Part shown: one piece after another, positions 28,551 to 37,387 of the stretch
Numbering within the stretch: the first letter of the stretch is position 1
Layout of the letters: each line of letters starts with the position of its first letter
DNA from: Chamaesiphon sp. 336R_metabinner_41
GTDB taxonomy: Bacteria > Cyanobacteriota > Cyanobacteriia > Cyanobacteriales > Chamaesiphonaceae
DNA: 64,000 bases
Assembly (NCBI GenBank): GCA_025359915.1
Contig: JANYDE010000140.1
Span: 1 to 64,000, forward strand
Reading direction: 5' to 3'
The notes under the pieces: generated by a model
What the model saw: the letters and a program-made list of their open reading frames with translations, nothing else
Databases searched by the model: none
What the model was told of the DNA's origin: nothing
Program-made: the position numbers and the translations under genes

Positions 28551-28582
28551 ACAAACCCGATTTTGCCAAAAGTCGGGTTTGT
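28551..28582. terminator. Hairpin after DUF4331 gene (AAACCCGACTTTT family)
   Basis: ACAAACCCGATTTTG pairs with CAAAAGTCGGGTTTGT-like sequence, with one mismatch and a weak T-tail. It may attenuate rather than fully stop readthrough into the downstream genes. Confidence 0.6.
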
Positions 28583-28723
28583 GTCTCAATGATGTGGTAA
28601 TTGCTATAAATCCGATATTTTAGTGCATCACTATTACTGCAAATGAACTGGGAGTTTGATTCGACCTTGGAGCGGCTAACGCCAACGATACTCCCAGCAT
28701 TTTTTTAGATCGAACTATTCACC

Positions 28724-29272
28724 ATGAACTATACTTTTCTTTCTACTCTACTCTTCGGGCTGGCGATCGTTATTGCTCCAGCTCATGCTCAATTTTCGTC
28801 ATTTTCTTCAAGCTCAGATAGTTGTTCTGGTGTTTGCGTGAAACTCGATTTTGGCTCGGCGAATAACGATAATTCTTTTGGTAGTGGTTTTGGCAGCAGT
28901 GCTGCGACTAGTACTAATAATCTCCGCTGGCAACTAGGTGTAACTTGGCGGCCAAATCCACCCGAAATTGCTCAAGTAGAAGCCGAAAGAACTAAACAAA
29001 AACTAGAAGACAATCGGACTTTAATGACTAGTCTAGCAGAGGCGATCGCTCAAAACAAAACTGAATTAGCGCGTGGCTTAGCCATTTTATTAGCTCCCAG
29101 ACTAGGCTACAACAGTCCGGTTATTTTACTTGCAGAAATGAAACAAGGATCTGTGAATATTGGTGCGGTACCTAATCTAATGCCAAAAGAAGCAACAACA
29201 CTGATTCCACCAAATGTTTTAAGCAAAGAAGGATCCATAACTGATAATCAACCAACGATCGAACTTCGCTAA
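28724..29272 (+). CDS. Small secreted protein, unknown function
   Basis: A 182-residue protein with a clear signal peptide (FLSTLLFGLAIVIAPAHA, cleavage expected after AHA at ~22). A Ser/Gly/Asn-rich segment follows (~25-70) with two Cys in SCSGVCVKLDFGS. The rest includes RWQLGVTWRPNPPE and an amphipathic helix (VEAERTKQKLEDNRTLMTSL), and ends in a Pro/Thr-rich tail. I do not recognise a family. Its location between DUF4331 and TPR genes on the same strand suggests the same envelope process. Confidence 0.7.
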   Translation: MNYTFLSTLLFGLAIVIAPAHAQFSSFSSSSDSCSGVCVKLDFGSANNDNSFGSGFGSSAATSTNNLRWQLGVTWRPNPPEIAQVEAERTKQKLEDNRTLMTSLAEAIAQNKTELARGLAILLAPRLGYNSPVILLAEMKQGSVNIGAVPNLMPKEATTLIPPNVLSKEGSITDNQPTIELR

Positions 29273-29442
29273 TTGCTCTATAAGAAACAAATAATATACT
29301 TCTATTAATAATACTGAAATTCTAGCTGGTGGGCAGTGCCTAACTTACTATTAATATTAATTTTTTTTACCCACCTTACAAAAGACTAGGGACTAATCTT
29401 CTCATTCGGTATCACTATATAACAATTTAATATTTAATAAAT

Positions 29443-30852
29443 ATGCAACCTCCAATCCTCCAACAATTATCGTTACAACAGAAACTAATCACAGCGACTG
29501 CATTAGTAGGAATTGGGATCTCGTTGGCGAAGCCGCCGCTCTGCGGAATCGCAATTCATAGCATACCTACTTCGACTACTCGCCCTAATTCAATCTGGAA
29601 ATATCGATTTGCCCGACCAGCAGTTGGTAGCGTCACCAAAAATATCCGCCGAGAAATTGCTTTTCATCAACAAAAAATTCAACAGCAGCCTACAGCCGGA
29701 TTGGAGCGAGCGGCACTTGCCCAAAATTACTTAAAAATGGCACGAGCAACAGGCGAAAGTAGTTGGTATTTGCTTGCCGAACAGATGGCACAGGAATCGC
29801 TCGTTCAGTTGCCAATTCATAATTATGGTGCGATTGTCGTTCTTGCGAAAGTAGCAACAGCAAAACACAATTTCAAACAAGCATTAGATTTACTTAAAAA
29901 ACTGCCACCTGAATCTGAAGCCTTATCCCTATTAACCACAAGTCATCTAGCTCTAGGGGATGTCACCACCGCTCGCAAAACAGCGGATACATTAGCTCAA
30001 AAAGTGCCCACATTGGGAAATTTGGCACTCAAAGCTCTCGTAGAAGTCGCTCAGGGCGATGATTTAGCAGCCATGCGAGATTTCAAAGCGGCGATTGCAG
30101 CAGAAGAACCAGAAGAAGTCGAAAGTTCGGCGTGGGTGCGGACATTATCGGGGCGGTTTTATTATAAGCGGGGACAGCTTCAGCAAGCTGAGGAGCTATA
30201 TCAATCCGCGCTAGAAATTTTGCCCAGATATTCACCAGCATTATTAAATCTAGCTGAATTATCTGTTCGCCAATGGCAAGCAGATCCCACTCAAACAAAG
30301 GATCGAGAACGGGCAATTGAATTATACGATCGATTCTTCATCATCAATCAACAAGCCCCAACCATCTACGATCATATCGCGCTGAGGGGATTGGCGCGGG
30401 TGCAAAAATTGCAAGGGAATACCATCCAATCTAACCAAACCTGGGGACGAGCAGTATCCAAGTTGCGATCAGATCTAACTGGCTTCGGACATCGCCGTGA
30501 GTTAGCGCAACTATTAATGGAACGTGGACAGGAAAAAGACTTGAGCGAAGCTTTAACCTTGATGCAAGCTGAGATCAAGACGCGCCAAGATCCTGAAACC
30601 TGGGATACATTAGCCGCTGCATATCTCAAGCTAGGACAGCTACCAGCAGCACAGCAATCGATCGAAGCAGCCTTAAACTCAGGACTCCGCGATCCAGCCA
30701 TTACCGATCGAGCAGCAGTTATCGCCCAAGCTAGAGGGCAATTAGAGCAAGCTAGCAAGTATCGAGAACAGGTGAGATCGATCGATCCCCTATTTGAGGC
30801 GGGAGCTAGACAAGCTTTAGGTTTAGGCGTGGGCTTATCAGGATTGAACTAA
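29443..30852 (+). CDS. TPR protein, membrane-anchored
   Basis: A 469-residue protein with an N-terminal hydrophobic stretch (LITATALVGIGISLA, ~15-30) that likely exports or anchors it. Multiple TPR-type helical pairs run from ~85 to 450, such as YGAIVVLAKVATAKHNFKQA, YYKRGQLQQAEELYQSAL and YLKLGQLPAAQQSIEAAL. TPR domains mediate protein contacts. Codons just after the hydrophobic part (29522-29550) are made of a GTTGGCGAAGCC-type repeat, an odd in-frame insertion. It is third in the DUF4331-HupE gene string. Confidence 0.8.
   Translation: MQPPILQQLSLQQKLITATALVGIGISLAKPPLCGIAIHSIPTSTTRPNSIWKYRFARPAVGSVTKNIRREIAFHQQKIQQQPTAGLERAALAQNYLKMARATGESSWYLLAEQMAQESLVQLPIHNYGAIVVLAKVATAKHNFKQALDLLKKLPPESEALSLLTTSHLALGDVTTARKTADTLAQKVPTLGNLALKALVEVAQGDDLAAMRDFKAAIAAEEPEEVESSAWVRTLSGRFYYKRGQLQQAEELYQSALEILPRYSPALLNLAELSVRQWQADPTQTKDRERAIELYDRFFIINQQAPTIYDHIALRGLARVQKLQGNTIQSNQTWGRAVSKLRSDLTGFGHRRELAQLLMERGQEKDLSEALTLMQAEIKTRQDPETWDTLAAAYLKLGQLPAAQQSIEAALNSGLRDPAITDRAAVIAQARGQLEQASKYREQVRSIDPLFEAGARQALGLGVGLSGLN
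29522..29550. repeat. Dispersed repeat-like tract inside TPR gene
   Basis: CGTTGGCGAAGCCGCCGCTCTGCGG resembles the repeats at 12-45 and 27266-27290. It keeps the frame and encodes SLAKPPLCG. Confidence 0.45.
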
Positions 30853-30861
30853 TTCTTACTC

Positions 30862-30914
30862 TTGTCCCCTCCCCGCATCCTCGGGCAGGGCGAGGGTGGG
30901 GTAAAGATCTATGC
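30862..30914. repeat. Dispersed repeat copy B
   Basis: Near-copy of 24445-24497, ending GGTGGGGTAAAGATCTATGCG. It lies between the TPR and HupE/UreJ genes. Confidence 0.65.
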
Positions 30915-31028
30915 GACCACTCTAAATTTGATGGGTTGCGTGGATCTACCCACCCCGCCCTACGGGCACCCCTCCTGGGATGGGATTTTTCAGCCTAATC
31001 TTATCTACTTAAACTCAGGAAACACACT

Positions 31029-32129
31029 ATGCCTCACCACATATCTAGAACTTGGAAGATCGCCATCTGTTGGGGATTAGGACTCTTAATAGTCCTATCC
31101 CTCGCTACACCCAGCCAAGCTCACTGGGCAGATTTAGCAGTTGCAGATATTCAGATTAGGGAACGAGACATCGATCTAAATCTCACAGTACCAACAGGCT
31201 TAATCGCCCAGTTTGATGATGACAACAATAAACAACTATTAGATTCAGAAATAATAACCCATCAAAAAGACCTTCAAGAATTCCTGAACGAAAAAATTCG
31301 ACTTACTGCAGCAGGGCAGAGGCAGGATAAGTTAATTATCAAATCAAAAATTTCAAAGAAAATACCATCCAATCTCATTGCGACACCTGATACTCATAGC
31401 AACTTATTATTGCAATATCATTGGACAGAAACGATCGAACAATTGCAAATGCACTACGAGCTATTCGTCCCTGGGGTAAATACAGCACGTTGTTTAGCTC
31501 AGATATTTCGAGCTGGGCGAGTGGATAATTTAGTCTTTACACCTGACTCCCAAAATGCAGCTTTGATTGACGCGCCGATCTTGCAACAGATTAGTAGTTT
31601 TATCCAGTTAGGTGTTGAGCATATTTGGACTGGCTACGACCACATTCTATTTTTAATTAGTCTATTAATGCTGGGTGGAGAACTAGGTTATTTACTCAAG
31701 GTTGTGACCGCATTTAGCTTATCTCATTCAGTCACTTTATTCTTAGCCGCTCTGAATATTATCTCGGTTTCTAGTCGCTGGGTGGAGATTGCCATTGCAC
31801 TATCGATCGCGTATATTGCTTCTGAAAACTTGTGGCAGAAGGAACCTAAAGCGAGATGGCAATTAGCTTTTGCTTTTGGATTGATTCACGGATTGGGATT
31901 TTCTTCAGCTTTGCAGGAGTTAGATTTACCGCGTACTAATTTGGTGACTTCGCTAGCTAGTTTTAGTGTCGGGATTGAAGTAGGTCAATTTGCGATTGTT
32001 CTAGCTGTTTATTTTGCTTTATCCCATCTCCGTAAATTTACTTGGGATTTAACTATTCGGCGGTTGATTTCAGTTGGGATAATTGTAATGAGTGCGATCT
32101 GGTTTTGGGAACGCGCTTTCATGGGTTAG
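31029..32129 (+). CDS. HupE/UreJ_2-type membrane protein
   Basis: A 366-residue protein. Residues ~12-35 are a signal peptide (ICWGLGLLIVLSLATPSQA). The lumenal/periplasmic part (~35-190) includes an EF-hand-like loop DDDNNKQLLDSE (D-x-D-x-N...E). Residues ~195-366 hold about six membrane helices, beginning FIQLGVEHIWTGYDHILFL, the hallmark of the HupE/UreJ_2 family, and later GLIHGLGFSSAL. The classical HupE/UreJ proteins move nickel or cobalt; this family branch is only predicted to do so. It ends the gene string that starts with DUF4331. Confidence 0.85.
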   Translation: MPHHISRTWKIAICWGLGLLIVLSLATPSQAHWADLAVADIQIRERDIDLNLTVPTGLIAQFDDDNNKQLLDSEIITHQKDLQEFLNEKIRLTAAGQRQDKLIIKSKISKKIPSNLIATPDTHSNLLLQYHWTETIEQLQMHYELFVPGVNTARCLAQIFRAGRVDNLVFTPDSQNAALIDAPILQQISSFIQLGVEHIWTGYDHILFLISLLMLGGELGYLLKVVTAFSLSHSVTLFLAALNIISVSSRWVEIAIALSIAYIASENLWQKEPKARWQLAFAFGLIHGLGFSSALQELDLPRTNLVTSLASFSVGIEVGQFAIVLAVYFALSHLRKFTWDLTIRRLISVGIIVMSAIWFWERAFMG

Positions 32130-32228
32130 GAATAGAAAGATCCCCTTGAATCAATTAATCTTAACAGGGAACAGGATCGATGGCTACATGGTCGCAATTC
32201 CCATACCATACAACCCAATTCTCAATTC

Positions 32229-33551
32229 TCAATTAATCTTAAACCGATCTTTGGCACTAGTAAATGCTTCGGACATCACTGATTGAATTTGTTGCGGATC
32301 GGGTTTTTTGCCACCCATTAAATCGCCAAAATAAACACAAGCACCTTCCCCTAAGGCTACCGTATATGCAGCCGCCCAAGAAGCCGAAATCACACTACCA
32401 AAACCAGGGATAAATTTAATCAATTGTCGTGCGACTAATTGCGCAACGAAACCACCTGCAATCGCACTGATGACTCCCCCAGCTTGAGATCGAGTCAATG
32501 TTTGACCATATAATTTACCGAGTAGTCCCACCATCGAAACTTGAATAGCGGTGAGTACGGGCAAATCGGCGAAGGGTAAGGGAATTGCGGCAACTGTACC
32601 TGCGGCGATCGAGAAGGGTAAGATATAGCGACGAGCAACATCGCGATAGATATCGCCGAGCTTGTCACTGGATTTTCCGTGCGCCGATGAAGTGCCAGTT
32701 TCGAGTAATTGAGACATCGCTCTAGCTTCAGCTTCAGGAAGCAGATCTGCTAAAGTCGCCCGCATCGTCTCTAAGCCATAAAATTCGGGCGTGTAGCCGT
32801 CATCTGCCAATGTGAAGTCAATCATCACAGATCGATCGAACAGTCCTGCAAATGCCTCCTGGATGGCTGTGAAGGCTCGATCTACTGCTGCGACGCTCGT
32901 CGGCTGTTCGGGATGATCGATTTGACTGGCTGGATAAATTTCGTGCAAACAAGTAACTGCTAATAAACAGGGAATTTGCGGGTATTTTTGCCGCAATTGT
33001 GTGGCAATTTGACGTAGGGTATCGATCGCAAAATCATTGATTTTGACTGCGAGGATAATAATGCGCGGACGGCTGGTTTCCGCCTCCAGATCGCCGACTA
33101 GCTCCTGAATCAGACTATTGGTATCTCGATCTATATCACCTAATCCGACGGTATCAGTAAATACTAATAATGGTAGTTCTTTGGAAGGATAATCATAGCG
33201 GGTAGTTGATTGAGTATGAGGTCGAAACCCCTGTCCGACAATTTCCGCCGATACACCTGTCAATCCCCTGACAATCGAGCTTTTGCCTGCTTGGGGTTTG
33301 CCGATTAGCAACGCTTCGGTGGTCGGTAATTGAGCGCGAACACTAGCTAAAATCTCGGCTATTTGAGTTTCATCCACACTAAACCACTTACTGACTGTCT
33401 CTGCTGCTTTATCTACAGGCAAAATTTGCATCACTCGATCTGTTGTCGTGTGCCAGCCATCAGACAGGCGATCTGTCCACGAATCATGTTTTGACTCGGT
33501 TTGATCTGGATCTGGAGGTGCGTTCGATGAGGATTCTGGTGGTTGTGGCAC
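32229..33551 (-). CDS. GTPase with DUF697-like C-terminal domain
   Basis: About 440 residues. The G domain (~60-270) has P-loop GKPQAGKSSIVRGL and switch DTVGLGD; NKxD is replaced by a TCLHE-like site at ~230, so nucleotide specificity is uncertain. The C-terminal half (~310-430) has hydrophobic segments (PFSIAAGTVAAIPLPFADLPVL and AGGVISAIAGGFVAQLVA), typical of DUF697-type membrane-interacting GTPases. GTG at 33551 is preferred; a TTG at 33665 would add an unusual His-rich leader. Function in cyanobacteria is unknown. A membrane-remodelling role is a guess. Confidence 0.78.
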   Translation of the reverse strand: MPQPPESSSNAPPDPDQTESKHDSWTDRLSDGWHTTTDRVMQILPVDKAAETVSKWFSVDETQIAEILASVRAQLPTTEALLIGKPQAGKSSIVRGLTGVSAEIVGQGFRPHTQSTTRYDYPSKELPLLVFTDTVGLGDIDRDTNSLIQELVGDLEAETSRPRIIILAVKINDFAIDTLRQIATQLRQKYPQIPCLLAVTCLHEIYPASQIDHPEQPTSVAAVDRAFTAIQEAFAGLFDRSVMIDFTLADDGYTPEFYGLETMRATLADLLPEAEARAMSQLLETGTSSAHGKSSDKLGDIYRDVARRYILPFSIAAGTVAAIPLPFADLPVLTAIQVSMVGLLGKLYGQTLTRSQAGGVISAIAGGFVAQLVARQLIKFIPGFGSVISASWAAAYTVALGEGACVYFGDLMGGKKPDPQQIQSVMSEAFTSAKDRFKIN

Positions 33552-33774
33552 GATCTTGTGGAGAATGACTGCGCTAATTACAATTTCAATTATCGAACAC
33601 TCGCTCGATCGATGGTGGTGTGGTATTGCGGTAGTAGTTACCCTTCCCAGTGTCCAATTAGACAATTACCTATTACCTATTCAATAGGCGGGAAGAGAGA
33701 GTAAATCGATCGAAAGGGCACCCCCTCCAGATAGCTTGTAGTGATGCCCCAAATTTACACTTATTGACAATAAT

Positions 33775-34938
33775 TTACAAACTGACCGAAGCTGGGATCT
33801 TAACACTAGCAGCGTTGCGCACTTGGAGAATAGTTTGAATCACCCGATTCAAATCTTCATCGGTTAAATTAGATCCAGAAGGTAAACAGAGTCCTCGATC
33901 GAATAAATCTTCCGAAACTTCACCCCCAAAACATTCATACTCACTAAATACAGGTTGGAGGTGTAATGGCTTCCAAACTGGACGAGCTTCAATCTGCGCC
34001 TCCGCCAATGCTAATCTTACCTGTTCGCGGTCGGTACCAAAAGCCACTGGGTCGATCGTCAGACAAGTCAACCAACGGGTAGCATTCCCCCAAGGAGCTT
34101 CCGGCATAAATTCAATACCAGGAATCTGACCCAGAGCTTGCTCATAAACTTCACAATTGCGCCGTCTGGCAGCAACTCGATCTTTGAGTACCATCAATTG
34201 TCCCCGTCCGATTCCAGCTAAAACGTTGCTCAGACGGTAGTTGTAGCCGATTTCTGAGTGTTGATAGTGGGGCGCAGGATCGCGAGACTGAGTTGCCCAG
34301 AATCGGGCTTTAGAAGTCAATGCAGCATCATCAGACACTAGCATTCCACCACCGGAAGTCGTAATAATTTTGTTGCCATTAAAGGAGAAAATCCCAATCT
34401 TCCCAAAGGTACCAGGTGAACGGCCTTTATAAGTCGCACCCAAAGCCTCTGCCGCATCTTCAATCATTGGTACACCATAGTGTTCGCAAGCTTTGAGAAT
34501 CGGATCGATATCAGCACTTTGGCCGTATAGATGCACGAGGATTACTGCTTTTGGCAATTTACCCAATTTTGCTTTTTGTTCCAGTGCTGCTTCCAGGAGA
34601 TGGGGATCCATATTCCAAGACAACCTGTCACTATCGATAAAAACAGGTGTTGCACCCAAATAAGCAATTGGATTTGCACTAGCCGAAAAAGTCAAGCTAG
34701 AACAAAATACCTCATCTCCAACCCCGACACCAACCAGTTTTAGAGCTAGATGTAGTGCAGCCGTACCAGAGCTAACCGCCGCCGCATGACCAGAACCGAC
34801 GGTTTTGCAAAATTCTTGCTCGAAGGCATCAACATGGGGACCAATTGGTGCAATCCAATTAGTTTCAAAGGCTTCTGTCACGAATTGATATTCGCGATCG
34901 CCCATATGCGGGGTTGAAAGTAAAATGGGTTTTGTCAT
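33775..34938 (-). CDS. DegT/DnrJ/EryC1/StrS aminotransferase
   Basis: A PLP-dependent sugar aminotransferase of 387 residues that makes amino-deoxy sugars for glycans or glycoproteins. Blocks include HMGDREYQFVTEAFETNWIA, SGTAALHLALKLVGVG, AEALGATYKG, and the Schiff-base lysine in SFNGNKIITTSGGGML. The C-terminal part has SNLTDEDLNRVIQ. ATG 34938 is chosen because the fold starts at KPILLSTP; the longer frame from 35043 is not family-like. It heads a minus-strand group with methyltransferase and FemAB-like genes (140-bp gap to the next), likely a surface-glycan cluster. Confidence 0.9.
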   Translation of the reverse strand: MTKPILLSTPHMGDREYQFVTEAFETNWIAPIGPHVDAFEQEFCKTVGSGHAAAVSSGTAALHLALKLVGVGVGDEVFCSSLTFSASANPIAYLGATPVFIDSDRLSWNMDPHLLEAALEQKAKLGKLPKAVILVHLYGQSADIDPILKACEHYGVPMIEDAAEALGATYKGRSPGTFGKIGIFSFNGNKIITTSGGGMLVSDDAALTSKARFWATQSRDPAPHYQHSEIGYNYRLSNVLAGIGRGQLMVLKDRVAARRRNCEVYEQALGQIPGIEFMPEAPWGNATRWLTCLTIDPVAFGTDREQVRLALAEAQIEARPVWKPLHLQPVFSEYECFGGEVSEDLFDRGLCLPSGSNLTDEDLNRVIQTILQVRNAASVKIPASVSL

Positions 34939-35078
34939 TGCCAGAAATATTATGAGTAGATGGAGATCGAGCAAAGTTACTCTAGGCTGCGCTGAATCTC
35001 TAGGTTCAATTATACCCAAATCGATTTCAATTTCGATCAACAAGCGGAGTCATTGATTTCGTATCCCCAGACTAGCTT

Positions 35079-35849
35079 CTACTTCCTCACTACAATATAC
35101 AGCATCCCCGAAATCTTTTCACTGAATAATTCTCGATCGGTCGTTTTGAGACTATCCGTGCTAATTTGAGCATCGGTGCCAATTGATACAATTTCAAAAC
35201 CGACTGATTTTAACAGCTCGTAAATTTCGGTGACTCGATACCAATAGGTAAATGGGGGTCGATCGAGAATCGCATTAAAATTAAACTTACCACCTAAGAT
35301 CAACCACGGTAAATATTGAATACGGAGATCGTCTCCACGTAATCTACGCAGTATTGCCAGATATTTGAAATAAGCTCGATAGATTGCTTGCGAACTTCTA
35401 GACTCAAAGCTCAAAAATGAAAATAAGCCAATACCACCTGGTTTGAGAATGCGATAAGATTCGTGCAATGCTTTTAATCGATCTTCTTGATTTTCGATCA
35501 AGCAAATAATTTGTTGTAAATAGACAATCTGCTCGTAGCTATTATCTGGATAGGTTAGTTCGATCGCATCTTGAACCTGAAAATCAATCGTCCGTTCTGG
35601 ATCTCGCTCGATTGCTTTGTCGATCAGTGTGGGGACATAATCAAAGCCAGCTAGTGATGTAAATCCTAACTCCTGCATTCGCAGCAAGATTCTACCACCG
35701 TTTGTCCCAGCTTCAACGATACCAAGTGTGGGATTGAGATATTTTTTGATTAAATACTCTTCTGCTGGCATTAATTCCTCTCGATCGAGCCAAGTAGAAA
35801 ATTCTACGCCGCTATATAAGTCTTTATTGTTGGTACTGGGCAATGACAT
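35079..35849 (-). CDS. Class I SAM-dependent methyltransferase
   Basis: A 256-residue methyltransferase. The SAM-binding start is LGIVEAGTNGGRILLRMQEL (~45-64), with ERTIDFQVQDAIEL and EQIVYLQQIICLIENQEDR typical of motifs II-III (parts quoted). No membrane segment. It lies between the aminotransferase and the FemAB-like gene, so a sugar or glycopeptide target is plausible but not shown. Confidence 0.78.
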   Translation of the reverse strand: MSLPSTNNKDLYSGVEFSTWLDREELMPAEEYLIKKYLNPTLGIVEAGTNGGRILLRMQELGFTSLAGFDYVPTLIDKAIERDPERTIDFQVQDAIELTYPDNSYEQIVYLQQIICLIENQEDRLKALHESYRILKPGGIGLFSFLSFESRSSQAIYRAYFKYLAILRRLRGDDLRIQYLPWLILGGKFNFNAILDRPPFTYWYRVTEIYELLKSVGFEIVSIGTDAQISTDSLKTTDRELFSEKISGMLYIVVRK

Positions 35850-35922
35850 ATTTTAAAATCAGATAGTTATATATTTGATCGAATCGAACAGTGTGTTCGG
35901 AGATTATTAATACAGATTTGAT

Positions 35923-37032
35923 TTAAGCTGAACGATATGCAGGGAAAAAAGATGTATTTTCTAACTCAGTTGCTGATACTCCCAAAAACTTTGCCCTATC
36001 ATGGGTGAGGCGAGTATAATTCTCTCGATCGACAACTGTTTTAATAGTTACAAAAGGTTTGAATTCATCAGAGAATCCAGACTTGAAATGATATAGTGAG
36101 TCATGACTGCCACCAAGTCCACCGCCTAAGTTCAAATATTTATTATCTCGCTGCTTTGCCCACTCAATAATATGTTTAAACATAATCGTTGCTGGTGATT
36201 GCCGTAAAAATTCTGTTCTAGTTCCACCTAAATGATATTGCACTATACCGCTCAGTTCCGTAATCAGACTAGTCGCAACAACCTGTCCATCTAGCTCAAC
36301 CACACATATTTTGATTTTATTTCCTAAGATTTGAGATAGGCTTTTAAAGTAATTCATCGTGAAGTAATAAGCATCTGTTGCATGTACTCTATCCATAGTT
36401 TCTCGATAGATATCGATAAATATATCTAGATATTCATCCATCGATCCTATTTTTACTACAAAACCAGCCCTAGTTAATTTATTGATCTTAGTCCGGTGAT
36501 TTGCTCTAATTTGTTGCCAAATATCTCGAATATCTTTGGTCAGATCGCAAGTCACCACATCTCCTTGCTTACAAAAAATAAACTTACGATCTGAACTTAA
36601 GTTATCAATACAACTATTCAGAATTGGGTGCAGTCTGATGAAGGCAGCACAAATATTTTTAGCTTGCCAACAATTAGCTGTTAAATTCAAACATTTTGTG
36701 ATGAATTCAGGATGTTGTCCTGCTCGATTGACGATGATCCCAGGATAACCATATGGCGAGATGACATCATAAATTTGGTCAACTCCATAATTAGTTGAGA
36801 TTAACATCTGCGAGCAATCTCTCACCAGATACGGCAGGAAAAACACTTTTTCGCCTTCCTTGATAATAACAGCTTCAGGAATAGCATTATATCTTTTTGC
36901 TTCTAATTCTAAATATCCAGGTAAATGGTAAAAATCATGTGGAACAGTATCTAAAAATTCTTGCCAGAGGGAGTCTGTTGGTGAAGTAACTCGAACAATT
37001 ATGGAATTTTGTCGTAGTGTTGAACCAATCAT
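35923..37032 (-). CDS. FemAB/GNAT-like acyltransferase
   Basis: A 369-residue protein with double GNAT-type folds. Its N-terminal part runs DSLWQEFLDTVPHDFYHLPG and its C-terminal acetyltransferase part has TMDRVHATDAYYFTMNYFKS, VVATSLITELSGIVQYHLGG and KYLNLGGGLGGSHDSLYHFK. Similar proteins (FemAB/BioF2-like) aminoacylate or acetylate cell-wall or glycan substrates. It is the most upstream gene of the aminotransferase-methyltransferase set. A 355-bp gene-free region precedes it and may contain the promoter. Confidence 0.75.
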   Translation of the reverse strand: MIGSTLRQNSIIVRVTSPTDSLWQEFLDTVPHDFYHLPGYLELEAKRYNAIPEAVIIKEGEKVFFLPYLVRDCSQMLISTNYGVDQIYDVISPYGYPGIIVNRAGQHPEFITKCLNLTANCWQAKNICAAFIRLHPILNSCIDNLSSDRKFIFCKQGDVVTCDLTKDIRDIWQQIRANHRTKINKLTRAGFVVKIGSMDEYLDIFIDIYRETMDRVHATDAYYFTMNYFKSLSQILGNKIKICVVELDGQVVATSLITELSGIVQYHLGGTRTEFLRQSPATIMFKHIIEWAKQRDNKYLNLGGGLGGSHDSLYHFKSGFSDEFKPFVTIKTVVDRENYTRLTHDRAKFLGVSATELENTSFFPAYRSA

Positions 37033-37387
37033 CCTATTAATCCCCTTGCTTTTGCTGTTAAACTTGCCACCTGAATCCAGAATTAAGACGTTACCTGAAA
37101 TGCCGATCCAATCCGATTGACAATTATTTGCGATCAGACTCTATTGAAAATACATGTTCTGATTCTAAATTGAGAAGATCGATATTAAATTTCTAAACAC
37201 TACAAAATGGTGCGAAGAATAAAAAGTAACATTCAAATTTAGATTGATAACAATCTAGAGATTATAGATATTTTCTAGAACCTAACTCAATTATGACATT
37301 ACACTTACTGACATCACATCAGCTATTTGTACGAGAACTGTAATTATTTATTTTCGCACTGGACGGGGATTTAAGATCTGGCAATCG
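37033..37387. other. Gene-free A/T-rich region
   Basis: I see no ORF above ~20 codons. An inverted repeat TAGATATTTTCTA is at ~37263-37277, and a GATTGATAACAATC palindrome precedes it at ~37243-37256. It probably holds promoter sequence for the minus-strand FemAB-like gene, but no confident element was found. Confidence 0.4.
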
